Notes: generated by a model not told the origin, from the letters alone. 64,000 nucleotides of DNA from Nocardia colli (GCF_008704205.1 NZ_VXLC01000027.1:62001-126000); one strand, 5' to 3'. Counted from the first letter of the stretch, positions 42,948 through 52,035 are shown. Numbers and translations: made by a program.

Positions 42948-43722
42948 CTCCGCTGTCGATCGAGTACGCGCGTTGTCCTGGGCGGACCTGCGCCGCATCC
43001 GTTCCGATCCGGCTCAGCTCATCGTGATGATGGTGCTGCCGATCGGCATGATGGCGTTCCTGACGCCGGCCAACCGGGCGCAGTTGCGGCTGACCGGGTA
43101 TTTCAACGCGACCGGCATCGAACAGTCCGGGCCGGGCACCATCGTGTTGTTCGCGTTCTTCATCACGACCCTGCTCGGTGCCTCGTTCTTCCGCGAACAC
43201 GAGTGGGGGACCTGGGATCGGCTGCGCGCCGCGCCGGTGCGGGCGGTCGAGGTCATCATCGGGAAGTCGTTCCCGTCGGTGCTGTTCTCGGTGTTCCAGC
43301 TGACCTTTCTGTGGTTGGTCGCGTTCACGCTGTGGGATCTGCACAGCAAGGGATCGACCTGGCTGCTGGTTCCGCTGACCGCGTCGCTCGCCGTCGCCAC
43401 CTGGGGATTCGGCATCGCGCTGGTCTCGTTGTGCCGCAGCATCGATCAGTTGGCGATCATGGCGCAGGTGGGGTCGCTGGCCATCGGCGGACTCGCGGGC
43501 ACCATCACCCCGCGCGACACGCTGCCCGCCTGGGCGCGCGCGTTGTCGCCGTACACGCCGCAGTACTGGGCGTTGAAGGGATATCAGGACGTCATCCTGC
43601 ACGGCGCCGGGTTCGGCGACATCGTCAAGCCGTGCCTGATCCTGATCGCCGTCGGTGTGGCGGGCGGACTGGTCGCGCTGTTCAAGTTCCGGCTCAATCA
43701 CACCAAGATCGGGCGGAGCTGA
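42934..43722 (+). CDS. ABC-2 type permease (DrrB-like)
   Basis: This 262-aa membrane protein has about six hydrophobic helices and the ABC-2 family ending (LSPYTPQYWALKGYQDVILHG). It is the membrane half of the exporter formed with the preceding ATPase, in the cytoplasmic membrane, and is the last gene of the co-directional cluster. The next gene converges 5 bp downstream, which marks the right-hand border. Confidence 0.9.
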   Translation: MLLHDSAVDRVRALSWADLRRIRSDPAQLIVMMVLPIGMMAFLTPANRAQLRLTGYFNATGIEQSGPGTIVLFAFFITTLLGASFFREHEWGTWDRLRAAPVRAVEVIIGKSFPSVLFSVFQLTFLWLVAFTLWDLHSKGSTWLLVPLTASLAVATWGFGIALVSLCRSIDQLAIMAQVGSLAIGGLAGTITPRDTLPAWARALSPYTPQYWALKGYQDVILHGAGFGDIVKPCLILIAVGVAGGLVALFKFRLNHTKIGRS

Positions 43723-43727
43723 CGGGG

Positions 43728-44228
43728 TTACTCGATCGGCTGGGTGATCGCGTTGTGCTCGTCGTTGATCAGATGGAACGCGGACGCCAAGTCGTCGAGC
43801 GCGGTCTGCCAGAGTGACTCGGTGCCGTCGCCGTGCGGGTTGCCGCTGCTCAGTGAGAGCAGCACCTGCGCGGCCTCGGCGGCGCGGGCTGCGGCGTCGA
43901 GCAGCACCGGGGCCTGGTCCGAGGTGTCGCGCGGGGCCAGCGCGTCGATCCGGTTGTGTAGCCAGTGCGCGTCGAAATGGGCCTGTTCGGTGGCGTTTTC
44001 GCCGTCCAGCGCGGGCTGGGTGCTGGCCGCGGTCCAGCGGCGGGCCAGCTCGTTCTGATCCGGCGCGTTGGTTACCGCGCTGCGCAGTTCGCTGCTGAAC
44101 ACCCGCTGCAACAACGCCGCCAGCTTGGCGCGTTCGACCGCGGTGTCGTGGTGCGCGGGGGCATCGGCGTCGCCCGGGTCGATATGCAGCACCGCGAGAA
44201 TTGCCCTCAGTTGCGCGATCGTGGCCAC
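43728..44228 (-). CDS. conserved hypothetical helical protein
   Basis: This 166-aa acidic, helix-rich protein has an unpaired His/Asp-rich centre (EQAHFDAHWLHNRIDAL) and no signal peptide, membrane segment or known domain that I recognise. It is convergent with the ABC permease (5-bp gap), so it is outside the cluster transcript. The 233 bp upstream (44229-44461) is non-coding and divergent to the SnoaL-like gene. Function unknown. Confidence 0.65.
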   Translation of the reverse strand: MATIAQLRAILAVLHIDPGDADAPAHHDTAVERAKLAALLQRVFSSELRSAVTNAPDQNELARRWTAASTQPALDGENATEQAHFDAHWLHNRIDALAPRDTSDQAPVLLDAAARAAEAAQVLLSLSSGNPHGDGTESLWQTALDDLASAFHLINDEHNAITQPIE

Positions 44229-44461
44229 TCAACCCCTGCCTTGTCATGACTCGCCGAGCCGCTCTCGGCTACCACCCGACCCCCGGTACCCCGAACGATT
44301 AACTAAATGATAGCCGCACGGTGTCATCGCGGCACCGCAAACGCCGCGCGAATCGCGCGCGCATGGATTGCTGCGCAACCGATCTCGCCGCCGAACCGTG
44401 GTTGAACATCGAACCATCGCCCCCTCTGTCCGAATTAGAAGGATCGCTCTAATATGGCGCT

Positions 44462-44857
44462 ATGAGCAATCGAGATGTGGTGGAGAAGTTCTATCTGGCA
44501 ACCCAGGCCGGCGACGGCGAGGCGATCGTCGAGCTGCTGCACCCGCGCTTCGCGGCCCGGGTCGCGCCCGGGATGCCCAGCGTCACCGATACCGCGCCGG
44601 ATGGTCCGGCAGCGGCGCTGGCGGGAGTATGGGGACCGGTGTTCCGGGACTTCCGGATCGCGCCCTATGCGGAGACCTGGTTCGACGCGCAGGACGGCGC
44701 GGTCATCGTCACCGGGCACTATCGCGGCACCGCGCGGGCGACGGGCAAGCCGGTGCAGGCCGAATTCGCCCACGTCTGGCGGGTTTCCGACGGAAAACTC
44801 AGCGCGTTGCACCAGTACACGGACACCTGGTGCTGGCGGGACGCACTGGCGGGTTGA
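44462..44857 (+). CDS. SnoaL-like / NTF2-fold protein
   Basis: This 131-aa protein matches the small cone-shaped NTF2/SnoaL fold: an N-terminal helix VVEKFYLATQAGDGEAIVELL, then FAHVWRVSDGKLSALHQYTDT near the end. Members include polyketide cyclases, ketosteroid isomerases and many binding proteins, so no reaction can be assigned. It is a single gene with about 110 bp of plain non-coding sequence after it. It is not close enough to the PKS/NRPS cluster to be claimed as part of it. Confidence 0.8.
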   Translation: MSNRDVVEKFYLATQAGDGEAIVELLHPRFAARVAPGMPSVTDTAPDGPAAALAGVWGPVFRDFRIAPYAETWFDAQDGAVIVTGHYRGTARATGKPVQAEFAHVWRVSDGKLSALHQYTDTWCWRDALAG

Positions 44858-44967
44858 TACGTGCCCATCGTGACCTCATTCCGAAACGTCGATGCCGTCA
44901 CATCTAAGTTCGGTTTGCTGCCCCCTCCGGATTGTCGGCACGCCGAAGCAATATCGGGACAGGTGGG

Positions 44968-45165
44968 TCAGGGGCGGCTGTAAGTCGACGCGACCATGTC
45001 CAGGACGAGATCCTGGAGTAGTCGGCGGGTCGCGTGCGCCTGCTCGATCAACGGCTCCGACGCGCCGTCTTCGGCCAGGTCGACGAGCTGATTCATCAGA
45101 TGACACACGGCAACCAGCCGTCGTACGGCTTGCCGCCGCTCACCGCATGTGAGGTCGGTACGCAT
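44968..45165 (-). CDS. small hypothetical protein
   Basis: This possible 65-aa protein is Leu/Val-rich and helical (RRLVAVCHLMNQLVDLAEDG), has two Cys and no signal peptide. I choose the ATG at 45165 because the part of the open frame upstream of it is Arg/Ser/Thr-rich and overlaps the pseudogene on the other strand. Only length and amphipathic pattern support it. It could also be a remnant. Confidence 0.4.
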   Translation of the reverse strand: MRTDLTCGERRQAVRRLVAVCHLMNQLVDLAEDGASEPLIEQAHATRRLLQDLVLDMVASTYSRP

Positions 45166-45283
45166 AATGTCCCAATCGCGCCACGCCCGGCAATTGTTTC
45201 GTGTCGCCACGCCGACGCCGGAACGCGTTGTCCGGTTTGGTTTTCCACACCGGGCGGTCCGGATTGTGGTAGCGAGTTTGGTC

Positions 45284-45533
45284 ATGTACCCCGAGCCGGG
45301 GGAAGTTCTGCACTTCTCCGAGGATCCGACCATCGATCGTTTCGTGCCGCATGTCGCGCCGACTGCTGCCGGTCGAGCCGCTGCACAAGGTCGGCGACCT
45401 GTTGAAACTGCATGAGCAAGCGGGGATTCAGCTGCGAATCCTGCCGAATCTGTGGGACTTCTGGGATGCCGCAACCGGTAGCTCCCTGGGTTTCAGCGGC
45501 ATTCGTTTGCGTGCCGCGCGGCCGCGCGCCTGA
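45284..45533 (+). pseudogene. DUF6886-type protein remnant, internally deleted and frameshifted
   Basis: The first part, MYPEPGEVLHFSEDPTIDRF (from 45284), reads like the N-terminus of DUF6886-type proteins (LHFSEDPTI..FxPHVA). About 90 bp later, in another frame, a tail-like segment continues to 45533 (GIQLRILPNLWDFWDA and LGFSGIRLR), which resembles the family's C-terminus. The family is about 170 aa, so roughly 90 residues are missing between them and the frames differ by one. The simplest reading is a decayed gene with an internal deletion. The family assignment is from memory of its motifs. Confidence 0.6.
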
Positions 45534-45539
45534 GCCCGG

Positions 45540-45980
45540 TTACGGCGTCAGATCCAGCACGGCCGTGCCGTCGGCGAAGTCGGTCGGCACCGACGTGTGG
45601 TCGTGGACGATCAGCCATTGCCCGTCGCGTTTCTGGAAGCACGCCGTCCAGCGCAGCCAGATGTCGGCGTCCTGCCCGTCGACCATCGTGCCCATCATGT
45701 GATTGAGGCTGCGACTGAACGCGATATCCGTGCCGAGGGTGATGTCCAGTTCGCGGATCTCGAAATAGATCGGACCGGAGAAGTTCGCGAACGTCTCCTC
45801 CCACGGCTTCCGATACGTCTCCGTGCCGACGTATCGCAGCGGCGGAGCGATATCGAACGACACCGTATCCACCGCATGGATCGCCATCGCGGCATCCACG
45901 TCGCGCTGCCGAAACGCCTCCACCCATCTATCGATCAATCCCCGGATCTCCGCCTCATCGGGCGTAGTCGTAGGAGTCAT
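45540..45980 (-). CDS. SnoaL-like / NTF2-fold (nuclear transport factor 2 family) protein
   Basis: This 146-aa protein has the DUF4440/SnoaL pattern: IRGLIDRWVEAFRQRDVDAAMAIH at the N-terminus, then ACFQKRDGQWLIVHDHTSVP near the C-terminus, a frequent ending of this family. It is probably a soluble homodimer that binds or isomerises a small ligand; the substrate is unknown. The ATG at 45980 has GAGG 7 nt upstream, whereas the longer open frame adds an Arg/Gly-rich stretch unlike the family. It ends 6 bp from the pseudogene on the other strand. Confidence 0.83.
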   Translation of the reverse strand: MTPTTTPDEAEIRGLIDRWVEAFRQRDVDAAMAIHAVDTVSFDIAPPLRYVGTETYRKPWEETFANFSGPIYFEIRELDITLGTDIAFSRSLNHMMGTMVDGQDADIWLRWTACFQKRDGQWLIVHDHTSVPTDFADGTAVLDLTP

Positions 45981-46149
45981 CGTCCACCTCGAGCTTCCCC
46001 CACGGCCACCCCGACGACCAGCAGGTAGGTTCTCCGACTTCACCCTCACCCTGCCAGAGGCCACCGACAGGTTTGCTCGAGTGATCACCTGCCGGGTTTC
46101 CCGAATGTGAGGTGGTCACGGGGGTGTGCGGGCGTGACGATAGTTTTCG

Positions 46150-46989
46150 CTATCCGGTCAGGGATTGGGTGCCGAGAACGGTGAGTAGTGCGAGGCGTTC
46201 GGCGTCCTCGGTGCCCGGTTCGGCGGTGTAGATCATGATGCGGAGATCGCTGCCTGCCACGGTGAGTACGTCGCAGTCCATCGTGAGTGGGCCGACTCGC
46301 GGATGGTCGATCGTTTTCTGCGCGGCTTCGCGGCGGCCGACTGCGCCGGAGTCCCATAGTTCGGTGAATCGGGGGCTATTGGCGCGGAGGTCGGTGATGA
46401 GTTTGCGCAGGCGCTGGTCGGCTGGATATTGGGCCGCTGCGGTGCGTAGGTCGGAGACCAGGGAGATTTCGTGGGCGAGGGTGGCCTCGGGCGTGCGGCG
46501 GGTGGGGATGCCGGGGCCGGCGAAATGCCGCCACGCACCGTTGCGGTTGGGGTCGTTGCGTGCGGGTGGCTCGCCCATCAATGCCGCATACGGTTGGTTG
46601 AATTGCAGCAACGTCCAGGCGGCGTCGTAGACCGCGACGGGGGTTCCGGTCAGCCGGTCGAGTACGCGCTGCACGCTCGCGGTGACGTAGGTGGGAACGG
46701 TGTCCGGGTCCGGTAGGGCCAAACCCGCGAGCCGGAAAAGATGCGTGCGTTCGACCGAGGACAAGCGCAAAGCCCTGGCCAGCGCTTCGACCACCTGCGT
46801 CGACGGGTTGGATGCGCGACCTTGCTCGAGCCGCGTGACGTAGTCGACGGAGATGCCCGCCAACATCGCCAGCTCTTCGCGGCGCAGGCCGGGTGCGCGT
46901 CGTTGCCCGCCGGTGGACAGCCCGGCGGCCTCGGGTGCGACCCGGTCGCGCCAGCGCCGCACCGCCTTCCCGAATTCCGCTGTCGCCAT
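46150..46989 (-). CDS. XRE-family regulator with MmyB-like ligand domain
   Basis: This 279-aa protein has an N-terminal Cro/C1-type helix-turn-helix (about 30-85; GLRREELAMLAGISVDYVTR and LEQGRASNPSTQVVEALARAL) followed by an MmyB-like PAS-type ligand domain (about 105-270; VAVYDAAWTLLQFNQPYAALMG). Actinobacteria have many such regulators, usually next to a divergent SDR oxidoreductase that they control. Here the SDR gene starts 101 bp away on the other strand, so that is the likely target. Confidence 0.9.
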   Translation of the reverse strand: MATAEFGKAVRRWRDRVAPEAAGLSTGGQRRAPGLRREELAMLAGISVDYVTRLEQGRASNPSTQVVEALARALRLSSVERTHLFRLAGLALPDPDTVPTYVTASVQRVLDRLTGTPVAVYDAAWTLLQFNQPYAALMGEPPARNDPNRNGAWRHFAGPGIPTRRTPEATLAHEISLVSDLRTAAAQYPADQRLRKLITDLRANSPRFTELWDSGAVGRREAAQKTIDHPRVGPLTMDCDVLTVAGSDLRIMIYTAEPGTEDAERLALLTVLGTQSLTG

Positions 46990-47090
46990 GTTTCCAGTCT
47001 GCCCGCGCGGCGGCGGGCGTGCCTGGTATCAGCAGTCCCAGGAAGATCAGACGACTGGTTGACCGGGCGGTTCGGGGCGAGTCTGGATTC

Positions 47091-47807
47091 ATGACAACGA
47101 CATTGATCACCGGAGCGAACAAGGGACTCGGCTTCGAGACCGCCCGCCGGCTCATCGCGGCAGGGCACACCGTCTACCTCGGCAGCAGGGATGCCGAACG
47201 CAGACGCCGGGCCGCAGAGGAACTGGGTGCGCGGGCGGTCGCCATCGACGTCACCGACGACGCGTCCGTCGCGGCGGCCGTGAAGACGATCGACGCCGAC
47301 GGCGGGCTGGATGTACTGATCAACAACGCGGGCATTTCCGGCATCGAAGCGCAGTCGCGGGACAGCGCGGAGATCGGTGCCGGGGTGGTGACCGCCGACA
47401 TGATGCGGACGGTGTTCGAGACGAACGTCTTCGGTGTGGTCCGGGTGACGCACGCGTTCCTGCCGCTGCTGCAACGATCTGCCGCGCCGGTCGTGGTCAA
47501 CGTGAGCAGCGGTTTGGCGTCGCTGGCGAACGTCGCCACTCCGGGTGCGCCCGCCTACTTCTATCCGGGTGTCGCGTATCCCGCGTCGAAGGCCGCGGTC
47601 AACATGGTCACCGTGCAGTACGCCAAGTCGTTTCCGGATATGCGGATCAACGCGGTGGAGCCCGGATATACCGCGACAGACCTGAACGGGCACAAGGGAA
47701 CTCAGACCGTTCAGGAGGGTGCCGAGATCATCGTCCGGATGGCGCAGGTGCAACCCGACGGGCCGACCGGAGGTTACTTCGATGCCTCCGGAACGTTGCC
47801 CTGGTAG
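47091..47807 (+). CDS. short-chain dehydrogenase/reductase
   Basis: This 238-aa SDR has the NADPH-binding TGANKGLGF motif, NNAG, catalytic Ser in NVSSGLAS and the YPASK active-site Tyr/Lys. It is a cytosolic oxidoreductase of unknown carbonyl or alcohol substrate. ATG 47091 directly precedes the first beta strand (TTTLITGANKG). It is divergent from the XRE/MmyB regulator, the usual arrangement for a regulated SDR. Confidence 0.9.
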   Translation: MTTTLITGANKGLGFETARRLIAAGHTVYLGSRDAERRRRAAEELGARAVAIDVTDDASVAAAVKTIDADGGLDVLINNAGISGIEAQSRDSAEIGAGVVTADMMRTVFETNVFGVVRVTHAFLPLLQRSAAPVVVNVSSGLASLANVATPGAPAYFYPGVAYPASKAAVNMVTVQYAKSFPDMRINAVEPGYTATDLNGHKGTQTVQEGAEIIVRMAQVQPDGPTGGYFDASGTLPW

Positions 47808-47820
47808 GCCAGCGAATTCG

Positions 47821-48366
47821 TTACTGGCGGTAGAGCATTCGGGCACGATCGAGTTCTGTCGGCTGGAGGTGCAGGAAGTGATCCAGCTGCCAGGCTTGCG
47901 AATTGGTGGCCTGACGGTTCGTGGTCTGCGCCCACGGTGGATACACGCGGAACCCTCGCTTCCCGCCGCGACCATCCACCGACAGGACCCCGCGCTCGCG
48001 AAGCACGTCAGCGGGAAAAACGAACTGGCCCAAGCGATCCCGGTCGCGCGTGCTGATGACGAAAAGATCGACGAGGTCGGCGACATCGAACGGCTGGATC
48101 GGCCCGACCGCAGTCCTCTTCCACACCGTGACGAACTGACCGGCCTTGGTCGGAGTCGTCTTGGCCGCGCGAAACCGGATCGCGCGGCCATCGACGGTGA
48201 ACGAGTGCGCGGCGTACGCGGCGCTCTCGGCCTCGGGAACCGGCACCGAACAGGCGAACCCGCAGGGGTCGTAGACGAGCGTTTTCGCGTCGAGCAGGTC
48301 GTCGCAGGCGGCCCACGCCGGGTTCGCGTACCGAAGGCCGGTCGAGTGCTCGCCGCTGGTCATCAC
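47821..48366 (-). CDS. MepB family protein
   Basis: This 181-aa protein carries the MepB-family core: FRAAKTTPTKAGQFVTVWKR, then GPIQPFD, GQFVFPADVLRERGVLS and KRGFRVYPPW. MepB was first seen beside the staphylococcal mepRA multidrug locus, but its molecular function is unknown. It is cytosolic, with no signal peptide. The gene is convergent with the SDR gene (13-bp gap) and its start region faces the LLM oxidoreductase gene, so the two may share a promoter region. Confidence 0.82.
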   Translation of the reverse strand: MMTSGEHSTGLRYANPAWAACDDLLDAKTLVYDPCGFACSVPVPEAESAAYAAHSFTVDGRAIRFRAAKTTPTKAGQFVTVWKRTAVGPIQPFDVADLVDLFVISTRDRDRLGQFVFPADVLRERGVLSVDGRGGKRGFRVYPPWAQTTNRQATNSQAWQLDHFLHLQPTELDRARMLYRQ

Positions 48367-48476
48367 CAGCTCACCCTGTCATGGACCACCGACAGGCTCG
48401 GGTCCGGACAATGAGTACCGTTGCCGCAGAATCCGATCCGCTTGCCTGCGGCGATCCGACCCCGCAGTATTCCGGT

Positions 48477-49343
48477 ATGCGATTCTCGATCAACATTCCG
48501 AACTTCGGGGACTTCGCCGACGCCCGAACGGTGGCCATGGCCGCCCAGGCGGCGGAGGAAGCAGGCTGGGACGCGCTCTTCATCTGGGATCACGTGGTCC
48601 TCGACAAGAAAGAACGTCGAGGTCAACCGTTCGGCGACCCCTGGATGCTGCTCACCGCGGCCGCGTTGGCAACCTCGCGCCTGAAACTCGGCACCCTCGT
48701 GACCCCGGTGGCCCGTCGCCGCCCCGAACAGCTCGCCCGCCAGGTCGCCACTCTCGATGCGCTGAGCGGCGGCCGAGTCATCTTCGGCGCCGGCCTGGGC
48801 GGACCGATCGAGGACGAATTCGGCAGCTTCGGCGAACCGACCGACCCCGTCCTGCTCGCCGAACGCCTCGACGAGGGCCTGGACCTGTTGCAGCGCTACT
48901 GGTCCGGCAACCCGGTCGAGCACGACGGCAAGCACTACCGAGTCCGCGACGTCACCCTGCTCCCCGCAGCCACCCAGCGCCCCCGCCCACCGGTCTGGAT
49001 CGCCGGCTTCTGGCCCCACCGCCGCCCCATCCGCCGCGCCGCCCGCTGGGACGGCGTCGTCCCCCTGTTCAGCAACGGCCACGGCAACCCCCCACCCCTC
49101 GACGAACTCCGAGACCTCCTCACCTACCTCAAAGAACACCGAAAAGACCCCCGGCCCAACCACTTCGAGGTAGTAGTAGGCGGCCTCACCCCCGGCGACC
49201 CCGCCAAGGCCCGCGACCTCATCGCCCCCTACGCCGAAGCCGGCGCCACCTGGTGGGACGAACGCCAACTATTCACCACCGACGCCCTACACCGCCTCGC
49301 CCCCGTAATGCGCCGAATCAACCAGGGCCCACCCACCCTGTAG
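48477..49343 (+). CDS. LLM-class (luciferase-like) F420/FMN oxidoreductase
   Basis: This 288-aa TIM-barrel protein shows the luciferase-like monooxygenase pattern: FSINIPNFGDFADARTVAMA at the N-terminus, WDALFIWDHVV, LGTLVTPVARRRPEQLARQV and GGRVIFGAGLG. In actinobacteria such proteins often use F420; the substrate is unknown. I take ATG 48477 as the start since the first beta strand begins there, though ATG 48411 would add 22 residues. The C-terminal third is strongly C-rich in codon third positions, as are the 12-kb kinase gene and other neighbours. Confidence 0.87.
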   Translation: MRFSINIPNFGDFADARTVAMAAQAAEEAGWDALFIWDHVVLDKKERRGQPFGDPWMLLTAAALATSRLKLGTLVTPVARRRPEQLARQVATLDALSGGRVIFGAGLGGPIEDEFGSFGEPTDPVLLAERLDEGLDLLQRYWSGNPVEHDGKHYRVRDVTLLPAATQRPRPPVWIAGFWPHRRPIRRAARWDGVVPLFSNGHGNPPPLDELRDLLTYLKEHRKDPRPNHFEVVVGGLTPGDPAKARDLIAPYAEAGATWWDERQLFTTDALHRLAPVMRRINQGPPTL

Positions 49344-49366
49344 TCACCGAGGGGAATACTGCCCAC

Positions 49367-49870
49367 ATGGGAAACGTGGTCATCCGGACCGCAGGTCCTG
49401 GAGATCTATTGGCTGTCTTGGCAATTCACGACCAGCTCGAGGCTGTCGATGGATCGCTCAGCGCCGCAACAGATCTCCAGCAGCGAACCTGGGCGCGGAT
49501 GATGGAGCGGTCCGACGATCTGACGGTCTATCTCGCCGAGGCTGACGGAAAGCCGGTCGGGACGGCAACCCGATTGCTGTTGCCGCACATCACCTACGAC
49601 TGTGCGCCGACCGCGTTCATCGAGGCCGTCGTGGTCGAACCCGGTTATCGCCGTCAGGGAATCGCCAGTGCGATGATGCGACGTCTCCTCGGTGATGCGC
49701 GAGCAGCTGGGTGCAACAAGATCCAGCTGCTGTCCCATAAGCGTCATGCCACCGACGGGGCGCATCGGCTCTATACGTCGCTGGGATTCGAGCCGGAAGC
49801 AGAGGGCTTCCGGCTCTATCTCCAGCAGGTCCCAGCCGCAGTTCAAGCCGCAAAGGTGACGGGTGCGTGA
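49367..49870 (+). CDS. GNAT-family N-acetyltransferase
   Basis: This 167-aa GNAT-fold protein has the acetyl-CoA pyrophosphate loop YRRQGIASAMM preceded by the beta-strand AFIEAVVVEPG, and a typical LYTSLGFEPEAEGFRLY tail. It should acetylate an amine or amino-terminal group in the cytosol. A GAGGGGA box precedes ATG 49367, 23 bp after the LLM gene, so the two may be co-transcribed. The membrane-protein gene on the other strand ends 2 bp away. Confidence 0.88.
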   Translation: MGNVVIRTAGPGDLLAVLAIHDQLEAVDGSLSAATDLQQRTWARMMERSDDLTVYLAEADGKPVGTATRLLLPHITYDCAPTAFIEAVVVEPGYRRQGIASAMMRRLLGDARAAGCNKIQLLSHKRHATDGAHRLYTSLGFEPEAEGFRLYLQQVPAAVQAAKVTGA

Positions 49871-49872
49871 AG

Positions 49873-50472
49873 TCACCGGCGGCGGGGTGGGGAGGTGCGG
49901 GCGCCGAGTTCGCCTGCGGCCATGATCAATCCGCCGATGGCGAAGATGGCGAAACCGGTGCCGGGGGTGCTTTGGGAGGTGTGCTGGCTGATGCCGATCA
50001 TCATGATGGCCCAGCCGAGGGCGGCGATCGCGCCGCCGATCCACAGGCAGGCCTTGGTCCAGCCGGGGGCTCCGGAGAGGTCGTCGGGTTGCGGGGCGTA
50101 GTAGTCGTAGGTGTGGACGTCTCTGCCCGCGATGTGGCCGTCGCCGGGGCCGCGGGCCACCGACCAGCCGTCGCGACTCGTCGCGGTGTATTGGCCTTGG
50201 GCTCGGTCGAGTTGATCGCGCAGGTCGGCCAGTTCGCGTGCGAAACGCTCGTCGGCCGCGGCGGCGCGCTCGATCGCCGCCGCGACCCGCTCGCGTGCGC
50301 GGATGCTGTCCGGGTTCTCGGTGAGGTCGGCGACCGGGCCGCGGCCCAGTCTGCGGGTCACCGTCGCGGACAGGGCGTTCAGGCCCTGATCCAGCGAGCG
50401 GTCGGCCCATCTGCTTCCGGCTCCCCCTATCGTCGCGGCTAAATACGCGGCGATTACCATTCCATCGATCAT
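49873..50472 (-). CDS. hypothetical membrane protein with coiled coil and GRDV motif
   Basis: This 199-aa protein starts at ATG 50472, 7 nt after AAGGAG. It has a hydrophobic N-terminus (MVIAAYLAATIGGAG), a charged helical stretch likely to form a coiled coil (about 60-100, RERVAAAIERAAAADERFAR), the short motif DGHIAGRDVHTYDYY and two C-terminal transmembrane helices. I do not recognise the family. The G-x-I-x-GRDV motif recalls short glycine-rich or amyloid-like (RHIM-type) signalling motifs in actinobacterial proteins, but that is speculative. Confidence 0.6.
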   Translation of the reverse strand: MIDGMVIAAYLAATIGGAGSRWADRSLDQGLNALSATVTRRLGRGPVADLTENPDSIRARERVAAAIERAAAADERFARELADLRDQLDRAQGQYTATSRDGWSVARGPGDGHIAGRDVHTYDYYAPQPDDLSGAPGWTKACLWIGGAIAALGWAIMMIGISQHTSQSTPGTGFAIFAIGGLIMAAGELGARTSPPRRR

Positions 50473-50607
50473 GCCCGTCTCCTTCGGCCACCCGGGGCAT
50501 TTCAATCATCTAATCGTCGCAGTTATTTCCTTTGTTTCAAGCGTCGCTATCTCGAATTGGTTTGTGAGCGCACGTAATTGGCGACCGGCGGGTCTGCTAT
50601 CGGGTGT

Positions 50608-52035
50608 TCAGCCGAACCAGCGGGTGAGGGCCGCTTCGAGTGATTGTTCGTCGGTGGCGGACCAAGCGATGTATCCGTCGGGGCGGATCAGGACGGTGGG
50701 AGTGTCGTCGTCGGCCTTGGCGGTGATGTGGTCGACATGGTCGGACCAGCGGTCGATCGATCGGGGCGTGTCATCGAGCGAGAGCAGCAGACCGCGACCG
50801 GAATGCATCAGCCGGCTCACCCGGGTCGGACCGTCCGGAGTGGTCAGATCGAGGTCGATCATGCGTGGGCCGAGCCCGGCGTACTGGGTGTCGAGGCCCG
50901 ACATCATGCCGGAGACAAAGTAATTGGCATCCGGTAGCCGGAGCAGGTCGGTGAACATATCGCGGACCGCGGCGATGTTCTCGTCCCCGGTGGGGTTCAT
51001 GATCATGCCCTGCGCGCGAGTGGTGCGCAGTACTCGTGCGGCGACCGGGTGACGCTCGTCGTGATAGGTGTCGAGCAACCCCTCGGGCGCCCAACCCTGC
51101 ACTGTCGCAGCGAGTTTCCAACCCAGGTTGACGGCGTCCTGGACGCCGAGGTTCACCCCCTGGCCGCCGATCGGCAGGTGGATGTGGGCCGCGTCCCCGG
51201 CGAAGATCACCCTGCCGTCGCGATAGTGTTCGACCTGCCGGGTGGCATTGCTGAACCGGGACGCCTCGCGCAGCTCACCCAACCGCGTCTCCGCTCCATA
51301 GACCGCCGCTAACGCCTCGTTGACTTCCGCTGCGGTGATGGGCGTTTCGCGATCAGGTCGCACACCGGAGGTCTTGCCGAAGATGAACCGGTACAGATCC
51401 CCCTCGATGGGATGCAGGGTAGTGAAGAACCCGTTGGCGGACTTGATGTACTGACTGAAATGCTCGGAAGTTGTTGGCACACTGTCGGATCGGGACGCGA
51501 GCGTGAGATCCGCGACCGCCGAGGACATCGTGCCCGCGGTTCCGGGGAAAGAAGCCCCGAGCAGCTTTCGAACCGCACTGTGCCCACCGTCGCACGCGAC
51601 CAGATAACTACCACGAACATTCCCGACCGTGACTCCGGCGGAATCCCGTTCGATGGCAGACACTTCGACACCGCGCAGCACCGGCACACCCTGATCGAGG
51701 AGGCGCTGTTCGAGGAACTCCTCCAACCGAGTCTGCGGGATGGACACCGGATACGGATACCGGGTCCGCCACGGCCGGCAATCCAACTCGACCGGCAGAC
51801 CCGCGAAATGCCCGCCGAACTCGCCGCGCGGCAGCGAACGGTCGAGCAGCGGATCGAGGATTCCACGCAGGTCGAGCACCTCCGCGGTGCGCGGTTGCAG
51901 CCCGCCGGCCCGGGACTGCGCGCTACGCGTCAACCGCTTCTCCAGCACCACGACCGGTACCCCGGCCAGTGCCAGCTCGTTGGCCAGCATCAACCCCGTC
52001 GGACCCGCCCCGACCACGATCACTTCAGTTTCCAC
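50608..52035 (-). CDS. FAD-dependent aromatic monooxygenase (Rox/PHBH-like)
   Basis: This protein of about 475 aa is a class A flavoprotein hydroxylase: GxGxxG at the N-terminus (VVGAGPTGLMLANELALAG), the DG motif YLVACDGGHSAVRK and the GD motif VIFAGDAAHIHLPIGGQGVN. Close relatives include rifampicin monooxygenase (Rox) and polyketide tailoring hydroxylases, so antibiotic inactivation is a possibility but not shown. GTG 52035 with GGAGG 5 nt upstream is the best start; a TTG start at 52047 would include the box. It is divergent from a TetR gene 66 bp away, its probable repressor. Confidence 0.88.
   Translation of the reverse strand: METEVIVVGAGPTGLMLANELALAGVPVVVLEKRLTRSAQSRAGGLQPRTAEVLDLRGILDPLLDRSLPRGEFGGHFAGLPVELDCRPWRTRYPYPVSIPQTRLEEFLEQRLLDQGVPVLRGVEVSAIERDSAGVTVGNVRGSYLVACDGGHSAVRKLLGASFPGTAGTMSSAVADLTLASRSDSVPTTSEHFSQYIKSANGFFTTLHPIEGDLYRFIFGKTSGVRPDRETPITAAEVNEALAAVYGAETRLGELREASRFSNATRQVEHYRDGRVIFAGDAAHIHLPIGGQGVNLGVQDAVNLGWKLAATVQGWAPEGLLDTYHDERHPVAARVLRTTRAQGMIMNPTGDENIAAVRDMFTDLLRLPDANYFVSGMMSGLDTQYAGLGPRMIDLDLTTPDGPTRVSRLMHSGRGLLLSLDDTPRSIDRWSDHVDHITAKADDDTPTVLIRPDGYIAWSATDEQSLEAALTRWFG

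Noticed and set aside
44968..45474. A 168-codon minus-strand gene covering the pseudogene
   Set aside because: Its first two thirds are Arg/Ser/Thr-rich and lie opposite the DUF6886-like remnants. Only the last 65 codons look protein-like.
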